A DNA stretch of 64,000 bases, from the NCBI GenBank assembly GCA_020086605.1, contig JACBWW010000004.1, positions 39,395,630 to 39,459,629 on the forward strand, read 5' to 3'. The translations under genes were made by a program, and so were the position numbers. This document shows, piece after piece, positions 48,965 through 61,144 of the stretch (the stretch's first letter is position 1; each line of letters opens with the position of its first letter). The notes under the pieces are model-generated. The model saw nothing but the letters and a program-made list of their open reading frames with translations. It did no database searches and was not told the DNA's origin. The DNA comes from Lanius collurio. Lineage: Eukaryota > Chordata > Aves > Passeriformes > Laniidae.

Positions 48965-50398
48965 ATCACTGTGTTAGTTTAACACAGCTTGGGTTTTGGT
49001 GGGAGTGGGAGAAAGTCACAGAAGTGACTTTGGGAGAAACTCCTGGAAGTTTCTGCTATGTCCAGCCAAGGCAATCCCTGAAGGCTCTGACGATGGTCAT
49101 TTTGCTGGTGCCCGATTACAGAAGTCAGTAACACCTCTGTGATGACATATTTAAGAAGGAAAAAATGTGCTCAGCTCTCTTCTTTTCCCAAGGGGTGGGG
49201 AGGTGCCACAGCTGGAGCCCTCCTGGTGCTGGAAGCGGCCATGCAGCCACGTGCCACCGCAGCTGCCAGGGGCCATCTTGGCACAGCTGCAGCCATGTGT
49301 GGCCGTGGCCATGCGGGGTGTGCCCACGGGGATGTGGCACTGTAGCCACCGCCATGCCCAGCACGTCCCGCAGCAAGTTGTGCCTGCCTAGACACTCCCA
49401 GCCAGCCGTGCTGGGGGCAGAAAAAGCCGGAGCAGCGGCAAGGCCACTGCTCAGGAGGTGCCGGCAGAGCCGTGTGGCCAGTAGCAGAAACATGGTGAGC
49501 GACTCCGCGGAGCACAGGCGAGATCAACCTTTTCAGCGCAGCGAAACCCTGTAAGAACTTTTCAATTGAAAGAACTTGAGAACAGCAATACCCATGGACA
49601 ACAATTTTCTTCCAAGTCAGAGAGAAGGAAAAAGTGATGATGTGTGAGGGGAGCCAACATGGCAGTACTGAGGTCAGTAAAGAAAGAGGGAGAGAAGGTT
49701 CTCCAAGCATCGGAGTCAAGATCTCTCTGCAAGTCGTGGTGAGGACTATTATATAACTGTTTCCCTATAATCCATGAAGTGCATGGGGGGAATGCAGAGA
49801 TCCATGCATAGCCCATGAGAAAAGGTGCTCATGCCAGAGCAACCAGATGCTGAAAACTGTAATCTAATGAGAAACTCGAACAGAGAGACGACCCTTGCTT
49901 CCAAACTACAGCAGCTTATCCTTAAATGACTAAATGAACTAAATTACCCACGATGTACAGTTTTGGGAAGACTGCAGCACCCATGGGTTACAGCAGCTCG
50001 GGCAGGACTGCTATTTGTGAAAATTAAAACCATGCTAGAGAAGTTGACAAAGAACTGTCTCCTGTGGGAAGGACCCCACATAACAACAGAAAAAGGAAAC
50101 TCCTTTCCCTAAGCAAATGGAAGAAAGACTTTTTCAAGTGAGAAACTGACTAAAAAATCCCATATTTCATCTCCCTGTGCTGTCAGTGGGGAAGAAGGAG
50201 GGACTGGGAAGAAAAAAGTGTTCTAAAATTTTATTTCAGTTTTCATTACCCTCTTTTTTTCTGTTAAGAATAAATTTTCTTTAAGTTTGAACCTGTTTCA
50301 CCCTTTAGAGTGGGTTTTTTTCCCCTAATCCTTAACTCATGAACCTTTCATTACGATTCTTGTCTGGCTTTAAGCCAGCATCAAACCATGACAATCCC
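48965..50398 (+). mobile_element. complete solo ERV LTR with target duplication
   Basis: The LTR spans 48970-50393, starting TGTGTTAGTTTAACACAGC and ending CAAACCATGACA. It is flanked by ATCAC (48965-48969) and ATCCC (50394-50398), a 5-bp duplication with one mismatch. A 5-bp size fits class III (ERVL-like) elements. An AATAAA at 50269-50274 sets the + orientation and lies about 120 bases before the end. A GC-rich core occupies 49190-49480. No gag, pol or env lies beside it, so it is a solo LTR left by recombination. The long frames at 49125-49719 are accidents of the GC-rich core. Confidence 0.75.
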
Positions 50399-51469
50399 TC
50401 AGGATCTACTTCGTGCAGCTCAGGAATACTGCCTTCTCAAACATGAAAACCAGTTCAGTGACTTCTTTCAGACTAAATAAATACAACGAGGCACTAATAG
50501 ATGGGTATAGGCAATTGAGGTTTTAGATGTTAAAAACGTAAATTAGTCTTACATCAACTAAAAATGTTTGCTGTTGCCAACAACACACCGATCATTCACA
50601 AGAAGTGTTATTCTGGTCATCATTCAAATGTGCTTTCTTAAGAAAACTTTTCACCAATATAAAAGTGTCCAGTTCTGACTAAAATTCAGTTTAATGACTT
50701 GTCAGAAATCTTTAACATTTGGGGAGCATTATAAATTCCCTGGCAGTACTTCACTACAACAGCCAAGACCGATGAATTTATTTATATTTTTTTTAATTAT
50801 GGAGTTAGTTCACAGTAGTAAGATTATTCAAGTGTACTTCATTAAGAATTTTTAAGAATTTCTTTAAAGATAAAATTGTCCATCTTTTTCTTCCTTATTC
50901 TTTCACAGCCACAGTCAGATTTTTATTAGTGATTGCGGTGTGATGGATGGTATGTGCAACTGAGGAGTTTTACTATGCTGTTTACTGCCTGTGCTCAAAT
51001 TGTGAAAAAGGGCCAATGTTTCCATTTCCTGGTCTTGGAAGGACAGCTGTGTCTTTTAAAATCATATTAACACCTATTGGAGAACATGCCACTACCACTG
51101 ATTATCTAACGTTATAAATAGCTGTAAAACTTGATGAAAATAACAAAAGCTTTGATATCAAAACCATTTAAGCATTCATATTTTTATTGAATAGCTCTAA
51201 CCTATTACAAAAAAGTTTGGATCTTTCAACTAAACAAATGCCTTCCTTTAAAGATACTGACAGTTGTAAAATAGGTTACAGAAACTGATTTAGAATCATT
51301 TAATTACCTATAAAGTGTGCAGAAATGCATAGTGGGGGAAAAGAATGCCATGGGTGGGATGAGTGGTCATGATTTCCCTTCTCATTGTATTGCAACTTGG
51401 CTGTGCAGCGCAGAGGTTTTGAAGTATTGGCTACTACTATCCAACCCAATTGAACTGTACAAAGCCCCA
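50399..51469. other. no recognised feature
   Basis: AT-rich sequence between the LTR and the repeated block; nothing recognised. Confidence 0.45.
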
Positions 51470-51810
51470 CTGAACTTCGTGTCATCCTACTCGATTGATT
51501 TCACTTCAGTTCAGAATGTTTTCTTTTATTTTAGCATTTCAATTCTTCAATTCCTTCTCCTGTCTCTTCATTTACCATTCTTCCCTGATTTCAGGATTTC
51601 AGTAAGTATAATTTTGGAGAGTTTTGGTCCTTTCCACTGTAGCTCATTCCATCCTAATCCAACCATTAGGGTGTAGTCTTTTTTTTTTTTTTTTTTTTAC
51701 AATTGCATTTGATCATATCTCGTTTTCAGACTATAATACTTTGTCCTCTGATTTCAATGAGGATCCATTAGGCAAGCTTTGATCCATTTGCCTGCACTTC
51801 CATGTCATCC
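51470..51810. repeat. first copy of a local duplicated unit (parts B, C, then A)
   Basis: Part B (51470-51655) has ATGATTTC-like and CTCTTCATTTACC motifs. Part C follows with GTGTAGTC, a T22 run (51679-51700) and CAATTGCATTT. Part A (51746-51810) begins CTCTGATTTCAATGAGGAT and ends CATGTCATCC. All three parts recur at 53386-53700 in the same orientation, in the order A, B, C. Confidence 0.6.
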
Positions 51811-52309
51811 TAAAATGGCATCATTACAGGTGCTGCTGAGGGTGGCATTAGGAATAGCACTGGGTGCAGCATGAAGGGGTGGTCCATGCCACGGGGCATG
51901 GTGTGCAGGAACAGGGCAGGATGAGGAGAGGGGTGGCAATGGGCAGGGAGTATGCCCTTTATCCCCAGGCATTGACCCAGTGACCTTTGACCCTGTGACA
52001 ATTAATTTTGACTCTTGAGCCCTGGCTCTGGAGCTTGGTCCCTGACCCCCATCCTAATCTGGTCCCTAACTATGGTACCCTGTCTGTACCCCTATCTACT
52101 ACTGTGTCCCCCTAAGCCCCCAACCCCAACAGGTCACACTCCACCTTGTTGCTGTCATCCCTCCCTTTTTGGTGCGGTGTTGTCCTCCTGCGAGGACTGG
52201 TGCCTGCTGCTGCTGCGATGAGGGCAAAAAGTGTGTCCTTAGGAGAGGCACAACTTTCTACTGCTGTTTTTTATTTTAAGCTAGACAGAAAAATAAACTT
52301 GGTTTCTCA

Positions 52310-52343
52310 CTTTCTCACTTTATTTAGAAATAAAGTGAGAAAG
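52310..52343. repeat. perfect inverted repeat, 16-bp arms, 2-base loop
   Basis: CTTTCTCACTTTATTT, then AG, then AAATAAAGTGAGAAAG. The arms match at every base and the match stops sharply on both sides. A direct TTCTCACT duplication lies just to the left. Confidence 0.95.
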
Positions 52344-53171
52344 AGAGAAATAGAGAGAAGAAACAGAGAAACATAGTTAGAAACAGACAAGTCAGAAACA
52401 GAAATAAAGTTAGAAAGAGAAAGTAAATGAGGACACACAAGAGACAGAAAATGGCTAAACCACAACAAAGAAAGACAGGAGCCAAAAAGGGGGTGGGGAG
52501 GGGTGTTACCTTTATTCGGAGGGCGGGTTATCTTTATTAGGGCTTATTCAACTTTATTACTTATTTACACTTCAGCAAAACACATAGAAACAACAATGTA
52601 TACAAACACAAGGCAGTAAAAAGCAAAACACTCTCTGTGTATACTGAATTTGCTTTTGTTCTCTAAAGAAATCTATACAATTCCCAGCCAGAAGGCAATA
52701 CAAATAAATTCCATATGCATACTGATAAAAGTACAATTAATGTACAGATCGATACATGGAAATGCAGCTGCAAACAAATACTGAACAATACAGAGCAATA
52801 CACACCAAATACTTATCAACAAAATATAACAGTTTTTCTATTCCTGGAAAATTTATTACATTTTATTACAGGAAACCCAAACCAAAAGAAAGCACACAGA
52901 GAACATAACACTCATTCACCACACACACCTCCTTCAGCTTACACACCAACCCACCTCCACTCTCAGGTCAATTGCTCCATTACTCCCTGGCCACCACGGG
53001 CCATCAGTGCACATTCACAGCACTCCATGGAGACACAGATCCTGGGAGCCTCAAAAAAAATCGTCCTGCCTGAAAAACCCCAGCCCCAGCACAGTCTGCA
53101 CCCAAACCCTGGCAATGAACATTACCTGGCAGACCAGCCAGGAACAAGAGAAAAAAAACCCAGCAGAGAGA

Positions 53172-53197
53172 TAAAACAAACAAACAAACAAACAAAA
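53172..53197. repeat. (AAAC)n microsatellite
   Basis: About six uninterrupted AAAC units within an A/C-rich tract. Confidence 0.9.
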
Positions 53198-53385
53198 TAA
53201 CCCAGCTGGTGGGTTTTTTATTCTAAATTTAAAAACTGGTTGAAAAACTTAACAGCAAAAAACAAACAAGGTTAGAACCACTCAATACAAACACGCTCAC
53301 AGGCACAGGCAGACACTGACTCAGACAAAAGCAGTCAAACACACAAACAAAAAAATTTCTTCATTTCATGAGAGGAAATAAGATA

Positions 53386-53700
53386 CTGTGATTTCAATGA
53401 GAATACATTCCACAAGCTCCAGTCCATTTCCCTCCACTTCATGTCATCCCATTCATTTCTACTGCTTCCACTTGGGTCCAGAATCTCCTTTTTTTTCTTC
53501 AAAATTAATTTCTTCCATTTCTTCTCCTCTCTCTTCATTTCACTTTGTTCCATGATTTCAAGATTTCAATGCAAATAATTTTGGCAAGTTTTGCTCCTTT
53601 TCACTGATCCTCACTTCATCTCTGTATATCTGGTTGTAGTCACTCCAAGTTTCTTTTGTTTTTTCAATCGCATTTCAGAGTTCAAGCTAATATAGAAAGA
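53386..53700. repeat. second copy of the local duplicated unit (A, B, C)
   Basis: Part A (53386-53449) begins CTGTGATTTCAATGAGAATA and ends ATGTCATCC. Part B follows with CTCTCTTCATTTCAC and GATTTCAAGATTTCAATG, then AATTTTGGCAAGTTTTG. Part C has GGTTGTAGTCACTCC and CAATCGCATTTCAGA. The matching order and spacing to 51470-51810 show a direct duplication, clearly diverged. Confidence 0.6.
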
Positions 53701-56700
53701 AGTGGAATTCTAGTCTTTGTTGCAAAGACTTGTATAAGAGATACTCTTAATTACCTCGTTCAGCTTTTGCTTAGCAGTCATAACATCTATTTAACTTGTA
53801 AAATCTATGAAAAAGGAACTTTTACTTCATAAACACCTATGTCTTGAGTAGGTGGTTTCTGCAGTCCTGCTTCTGTTTCTACAATCCCAAATTGTTCTGT
53901 GAAATCTTCTGTGAGACACCTGGCAGAAGGAAATGAACAAATGCAATACTGCCAGCATTCTAATGTAGAGTAAGGAAGAGCTACCTGTAAATAATTCGAA
54001 ACTTGCAAATATTTATCTGTCACCCTATTTGTTATTTTCATCCTTTGACTGTAGAAAAAAAACCCATCTCTAGCACTGGTTCCTCCTCCATGATTTCTGC
54101 AAGAAATTATCCTGATAAAGCACTTGGAAAAAAAGGATACAAGCCTCTTCTAATGAAAAGGATTGGGAAGTACTGACATGGATTCTGCTCTCCCCTTTGC
54201 CTCCTACATTAAGAGCGGTTTGTTTCAAAGTTCCAGTATTATTACTGCAGGATTTCATCAGTTCTATCCTCGGCCACCACAGAAGCTGCTACAGCAGCAG
54301 CAGAGTGACTCCTCGATACATTCAGTAAACTGAACACCTAATAAATGCCTGTCAGCTTAGCAGTAAGCATCACTACCTTTATTTCTCAACAGAAAAACTG
54401 TGGCTAATAGAAAACTTCATGCTTATTTTTGAGTTTCTAAGACATTCTTGGAGGTTTGTAGCACATATCAAGGCCACACATTGTTTTTGAACAAGGCATT
54501 CCTGCTCCATTACCCTTTCTGCTCTGAGGTCAAAGAAGCTTTTTTGTCATAAAAACACAAAATGAAGATTGCCAGAGAGAACAGTATTCAAGCAGTGGTT
54601 TGTATCAAATCTGGAGCAAATCAAAAATCCAGAGGCCATACTAAGTCCTACAGTTGGATAAGTACCTGTGGAATACCTTGATGACCCCTATGGCTGAACA
54701 TTAGGATAGTCACAAAAATAATCTTAAAAATTAACTAGTTGCTCTTTCAAATGCCATACTATCACTCATATCTTTTATGAGTAAATGAAGACTAAATTCA
54801 CAGTCCTCACACCAAGTTTAGACAGAGGAAGGTTTCATAAGACAAGTGACGTTAACACAAAACCAATAACCTTCTAATTTTGTCTAGCAGCAGCAAAGTG
54901 TCTCAATCCTCATTCCAGAGGGCCAGATGTCACTACATAACACACAGCCATGCTATGAGTATAAATTCTGACTTCATATCAACAACTTATTCAGAGGATT
55001 TCATTAGTGTGTATTTTCTTCTCCCATTGCAACTCACAACTTAAATCTTTTCCCTTCATGAGTAACATGCCACAGGCATCACTGCCATGAACTATGAAAA
55101 AGAATTCTCCCAGGAGCCCAAGGCCATTTGAGGATTCTTGTTTAGAGCAATCCATTATTTCACAGGCAGACAGCCAGTCAGGAAGACTTCACCTTTTTCT
55201 AGCTCACTGAAGCATTGCAATGACCAAAAAGTGAAACGAGACCTTGCCTGAGATTAAGAACTTCAAACTGCCTTCTCCGGCATTCAAGGTTTTCCCATTT
55301 CCCTGCTTTATTTCTTTCAAGCCAGTATCTTGGTACTTGAAAGCAACTGCTTTTCCATTTGAGGGCTGCCTACCTATAACCTTTTTGCACACTTGTGAAC
55401 ATGAAGACTTCTCGCTCCCAATAAATGTTTTACTGTGACTAGATGATCTAGTTTTGTGCAAGTGTCACACTACACCACCATTGCTTTCTTTATGCTTTTC
55501 CAGACACTTGGCACAAAAACGTATCCAGAGGTAGCATCTACTTCTCTCACTGGAAGAACTGGTTAGTCATTTTACACATGGTCGATACCTTCTCATATGA
55601 CAAAAAAGGATATTGGAGAACAGCTCAGATGGAAGAGCACCAAGCATGCACATGCATAAATTCATGCTTAACGTAACCCTTGCCCTGCACTTAGTTTTGC
55701 AATCCAAATCTTTTCCTAAGTTATTCCATTCTAGATCATAATTGAGATCGTGAAAGAGACTCCCAGCTGGATATGCCTTACCACAGGCTCAAATGTATCA
55801 AGCAGTCGGACTAAGAGAGCACCAGTGGAATCATCTGACAAAAGCTGAAGTTTGCCTCAGACACCAGAGGCAACAGTACCTCCTCCCATCAAGATGCCTT
55901 CAGGCTGGCCAGAGACCACTGACAATGTGTGCACACACAGGCACACAAGCCTGAAATGCTTCAGAACAGGCTGTAACCTGTGCACAAGTATCTCTGTTCT
56001 TGCTGGTATTCTACAGTTCAGCACACTTTGGAAATGCACCACAGGCACTGCATCAGCCACGTTAAGAGAACATACCCCACACACTGATGTACATGCACAC
56101 AGGCATGAACCTGTATTTATTTATTTAAATAGTTTAGTTAAAAATTATTTTAAGTGCTTATACAAAGAAATAAGTATGAATTCCATATGACTTGTGTAAC
56201 TAAAGCTTGAAACAATTTACTTAGCAGGGAGTCACCCACCACTTTCCAAATTCAGAGATTTGTCTCTGGAGTACTTCAAACTAGACAAGCAAAGTACTAG
56301 CACTAAAAAGAAAGGTGGCACATTTCATCAGCCTTTTTATCTTTTCAAGCTACTTCATTCTGAAGGGACTAGAGAGAAACAACAGGGCCCCACAGTCCCA
56401 TGAATATGTCACAGTTCCTTGTTACTACATTGCCTGTCAAAATGCACTATGGCTCATCCCAAAGCAGAGCCCTCCTCATCTGAAAGCACATCTCAGAATT
56501 TTAAGTTTGGCAGTGACTCAAGAAAAACAACTCTTTTTAACAAACACAGAATTAACAATTTTTTCTATAAAGATGTAAAAGGAAAAGTGCTTTGGAGAAC
56601 TCCCAACAACAGAAACAAGGTCACTAGAGTTGTAGCAGTCTTAGCTTATCTTAGCAACCTTGTGCCTCTGTCTGATATGAGTCAGTAGAAGACAGTCAAC

Positions 56701-59690
56701 ATTTTTATCTTTCATTTGAAAAAATAGCAGAGGGATTTCCCAAACACTCAATTCTGTTTGATGTAAGAAAAGGAGGTTTTATTTGCAATGTCTGCAGTCA
56801 CACTTCAGTGCCCTGGCAAAAGAGCCAGGTTAGTGTATTACCCAAGGTGAAATTGTGACAAAGATTGACAGATAATTAGTGTATGTAACAGGAAAAGAAG
56901 AACCCCTCCCAGGTGAGAAAGATGTGTGGCACACAGTGGAGTTTAAAAGCAGACCTAAATCATCTATAACAGGTCCAGGATCCATATGAAAAAAATGATG
57001 TCTATTAAGACTCTTGAGAATCAAACACCCATCTACCTAAACATCACCCACAGATCAAAGTAGTGAGACAACCAGATAAATTTTCCCTGTACAAATGGGA
57101 AAGCATTAAATCTCAGGAGACATGAGCAACAAAATCTATACAACCACAGCTAGGCAAGGTGCAACTTTCTTACTCTGGGTGGCTGTATGCCAACAGACAA
57201 TCATGATCTAAATTACAGTCTTCAGAATCATGATTTGAGACACAGAAAACACAGATCACAGGAAAGCACCCACACTATACACAACTCAAATTCAGAGTGA
57301 GGCCCTAGAATCAGAATTACAGTATTTAAGCTATGGCCAGAAAGATAAAGGGAATCCCACCTCACTTTGCAAGGTACTCAGTGACTTAGAGAAGACAGAA
57401 ATATAGAAAAAGTTGCCCTCTGCAATAAAAAAAATACACAAACACTAACCCCAGAGTCATCTAAAACAGAATTTGGAAAGATGCCATCAGCAAAACACAA
57501 GGCAAAGTTTGGGTCTTGTTAGTGCTTTAGCTTGTGGCAGCACATGAAGAAGCACACATATTTCCTCTGGATATCATTAGAAGCGTGATTACACACAAGT
57601 CATTAACCAAGACTAAACACAGGGTAAATCACAGTTTGAAACAAATAGCAGAATCAGGTCTGAGCAAGTCCAAAAAAGTCCAAAATGTGAACTGTCCTAC
57701 CTAAAGGAAACAGAAAAATGCCCTATCTTTACACTAAGAATATTTTTTATTTTAATTTTATTGCCTTCACCTCCTTTCATTCTTAAACAATAATGGAATA
57801 GGAAGATGCCAAATCCTTACCTGCTAGCAAGTAAGATGCAGAAACTAAAAGACAGATGTTAAAAACTTAACCAAAAAAGGGCGTTTTGCTGCTGCAGTAA
57901 CAGCCATTTACCATCCTGGTTTGGGAAGCAATATAGACACTTTCATAATAAAACTCAAAGCACTTATTCTACACTGGAGAAAGCACTATTTATTCTGAGA
58001 CAGTCAGAAGTGATTAAGTCTATTAATAGAGCCAGTTATATACAGTAAGTACTTCCTGATATAACTGTATGAGACATATGGCAGAAAACAGTATCTCCAA
58101 GGAAATTAATGCTAATTTAAACAGAAAGGTAAATTTATAATGACAGTAAGAAACTGATTCATCTTCCTCACAATTCTCCTCAATGGATTTCACACAATGA
58201 ATGTCACTAAGTTTTCACAGAAGTATGCAGATGACAACACAGAACTCACTGCTTTCAAGAGGTAGATACAAGGTTTAATAGGTGCAAAAATGTAGACTTC
58301 ACTCAAGAGCATGGTCACATGGGATTCCATGTACAACAACATAATGAGATTGTTTCCACTATCCTGTTATCTTTTCAGCAAACTTATAGCAATGTTAGCC
58401 AAGACGATGGCTTCTGCTTTTACTTAAATGGAATAATCTTGCTATAAAACTAATACACGCCATATGCTTAAAAAATAATGGTTTCACTGGTCAAGAAGGC
58501 ATGATTCATCCCCTCTGCCAGGTGGGATGAGGCAATAAGCTACTACAGATACTTCTTTTCTAGCCATTTTTGAAACAGAATGTTGCTTGAGTAAAAATCC
58601 TTTACCAGAGGAAATCCTGAGGGCAAAATCCACTGCCCGCTGACATCAACTGACATAATTATTCCTCAGTTTCAAGTGACTGAGTCTCTAGTCATGTCAA
58701 AGAGTGCTGTGGAATGTGGCAGTGGATAAGCCTTTCGAAGCAAACTCAACTTCATCCTTATTGCTGCTAAAAACACTGTAGGAACTCAAACCCGTACAAA
58801 GGTATTGAACTTCAGTCCATGCTGCAAAATGCATTAAAATACCTGTTCATAAAGAAGACTCAAATTCCATTGCATGCAAGTCAAATCTGATTAAATAGGT
58901 AGGGTAATAGCTGTTCAGGATTCTCCCAGTACGTTCAAACGTTTGTAAGGCTACATGAGCAGCGTTATCAGCAGCAGTGTTGATAAAAGACGGCAAAAGA
59001 GGTGTGTTTACACACATCCATACACCCTCCCCCCCCCACCAAACACACTTCCAGTGCTTTCAAGTTCAGGATTCCTTGTGCAAGTAATAGAGTGAGTGGG
59101 CAAAACACACCCTACACTTCCTCAAAACAGTGGACTGGTATGACAAGTCACAAACAGAAGGACAAGTACAAAACTTTGCTGAACTGAAGGCAACAGGGCC
59201 CACATTCAATTTCAGCTACTGTGTTCTCCAGTTTTCACGGTTACAGAGCTAGATAAATCAACTTTTTAGCAAGGGACAAATGGCTCCACTGGAGAGGATT
59301 CCAATTTTTCTCCTTACAAGCATGAAACTTATGCAAACCAACTTGCTGCTTACCTGCATTTGGAATTTCTACTTGACTGCAATTCATGTGTCAAAATGAG
59401 CAGTTTTTTTTCCAAAGCTGCTTTTTCAGTAACATATCAGAAATTGAGAAGAGGACAGCTGCCAACCTTAAAGCTAACATACAAAATAGTTTTGGTCAAG
59501 CTGATCTGGAAGTAATTGTGAACTGAAAAAGAAAACTTAGAAACTAACTGGATTCCATCATTTATAATGTATAATAAAAGGGCAATCATAATTACCAATT
59601 CCTATGATATTGTGGTTTTACCCCTTCATTTTCACACAACTGATCATTGCAAAAAATGCAAAAGAGAAAGCAATAAGGGCAGTGACATAC
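53701..59690. other. no recognised gene; flank 3' of PPP6R3
   Basis: About 6 kb with A/C-rich composition on the + strand. No coding signature or repeat family was recognised. A C9 run lies at 59029-59037. Some of this may be longer alternative 3' UTR of the PPP6R3 candidate, as further TTTATT hexamers occur at about 56116 and 57988. Confidence 0.4.
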
Positions 59691-61092
59691 ATGTGGGTTT
59701 TTTATTTCTGTATGCAATGTAATGTTTAGGCACGTTGCTTGGGACGCCTTCTAGAATAAATCATTGGCCATTGTTTAGAATATCCTTTTGGCTTTAAATA
59801 CTGGTCAGGAAAACAAATGACGTAAAAAATAAATGAATATAACTATTACAGAAAAAATGGTTTTGCGTCTAAAAGTGCAGGAGTATTTTAACCCTTTCAC
59901 CAGACAATGTGGCAATATACAGTATATTGCTTCTGTTTGTTTGAGAAGGCTGTTGGAATTTTACACTGACATAGAAAATTATAAATTACACAGAATTAGT
60001 TTCCATAATCACTATATATATACACAAACCAGCTGTGAAAAAACTGGTTTAGAACATACAAATGAAAGCCTCACACAGATCAGTACAGTGAAATTAACAA
60101 TTAACATGCTCTGCTGCCAAAATTTGTATTAAAAACACTATTTACTTTTAAAATGCATGTACTGTAATTACATTAGCAGCACGGGCATTTCTTTTACTTG
60201 ACTTGTCTAAAAGGATTATAGCGTTTTAAATACGCAGATTGTTCTGAAATGTTCCATTGTATAATGCTTGGTATTAAACTAAATCTTGGTGAACTGTTTA
60301 AAAGGCAGGTGAACCACTTAAACACAACAAGCCATGTGCACTCCAAATATTCTAGTGTTTCACCTGGAAGGTATTGTTTCAAGCAAACTAGACTTAACAG
60401 AACATATGGCTTTACAGTAACATCAATTTGTCAACTAAGCTGTTGCAATAAATACTTAAAATCTCTACCAATAGACTTACATTTTTTGATCTGTTTTGAA
60501 CAATACAGAAAACAATTACCAATTAAAAAACCTGTTGTAAAATGTTGAACACCAAAAAATTCTTATTTAAATCACTTTTGTAAGCTAAACCAACCAAAAT
60601 AACATTTATAGGGCATTTCAGTTTCAGAAAAAACATGAATTTTCTTTTTCTTTTTTACAAGGTGAAAAATGTAAGAAAACTGCTAAATACTTTGGTCACA
60701 CTAATCGTCAAATAGTTATGTCTCAAATACATTAGATTTTTGTATTCACTTTTTTATAAAACTATTCTTACAGCCATTTTAACTATAGTAACACTACTGT
60801 CATCATTACATGGGTAGCAGGATCTTATTTCACAGGCTCCCCATTATTTAGAACAATACAATATAAACATACGCAAAAATTATTGGTATTTCTCAATGTG
60901 CAATATTTTTACACTTATGAATTTCTGTACAATGTCTTAAAATCTAGAATATAAATGTTGCTGGTCCTGATTCCTTGCGAAATTAGTGCAGCAGTGACTG
61001 GCTTCAACAGGGTCTAGATGATATCCTCAAGAAACACTCAAACACCTGGACATCAGTTCTTTCTCTTCAGCCAAGGTAGTAGACATCACATA
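59685..61092 (-). other. PPP6R3: 3' UTR of the PPP6R3 candidate
   Basis: Sequence between the stop codon (61095-61093) and the AATAAA at 59701-59706. It is very AT-rich, non-repetitive and has no CR1 or LTR content, as expected of a conserved 3' UTR. The + strand frames at 59833-60132 and 60249-60548 and the minus frame at 60194-60382 are chance frames inside it. Confidence 0.55.
59701..59706 (-). terminator. PPP6R3: PPP6R3 candidate polyadenylation signal
   Basis: AATAAA on the minus strand (TTTATT on +), about 1.39 kb past the stop codon. It is the only canonical hexamer I saw between 59700 and the stop. Confidence 0.55.
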
Positions 61093-61144
61093 TCATACAG
61101 GGCCATTAACAGATGCCTCTCCTAAATGGGTGTGTTGATCAGTC
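61093..61144 (-). CDS. PPP6R3: PPP6R3 candidate last coding exon
   Basis: Minus strand. Acceptor TTTTTTTGGTCTCTTAG ends at 61145. The exon completes an arginine codon, encodes TDQHTHLGEASVNGPV and stops at TGA (61095-61093). It joins in phase to the exon at 63116-63238. PPP6R3 encodes a SAPS-domain regulatory subunit of protein phosphatase 6, and its C-terminus is disordered. The VNGPV end and the position (upstream of GAL, same orientation) fit that gene. The catalytic-subunit-binding SAPS domain lies outside this window, so the name rests on synteny plus this short tail. Confidence 0.72.

Larger units (their letters stand above)
51811..53385. repeat. unclassified 1.6 kb insert-like block between direct repeats
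   Basis: This block separates two copies of part A. Its left part (51820-52250) is G+C-rich. It then has a perfect hairpin (52310-52343), a purine-rich run to 52440, GGGGTGGGGAGGGG at 52490-52503, and an A/C-rich right part rich in CA and AAAC. No recognised transposase, reverse transcriptase or LTR ends. The frame 52715-53200 is low-complexity. It may be an unrecognised non-autonomous element or part of a satellite-like array. Confidence 0.35.

Noticed and set aside
49125..49816. Cluster of frames up to 182 residues on both strands
   Set aside because: They fall in the GC-rich core of the solo LTR at 48970-50393 and match no retroviral or host protein motif.
52715..53200. 161-residue + strand frame
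   Set aside because: Composition is A/C-rich low complexity (H, T, P, K and Q runs) ending in an AAAC microsatellite; no domain and no splice or start support.
59833..60548. Two + strand frames of 99 residues each
   Set aside because: They lie antisense within the 3' UTR of the PPP6R3 candidate, start without context, and have AT-driven composition.
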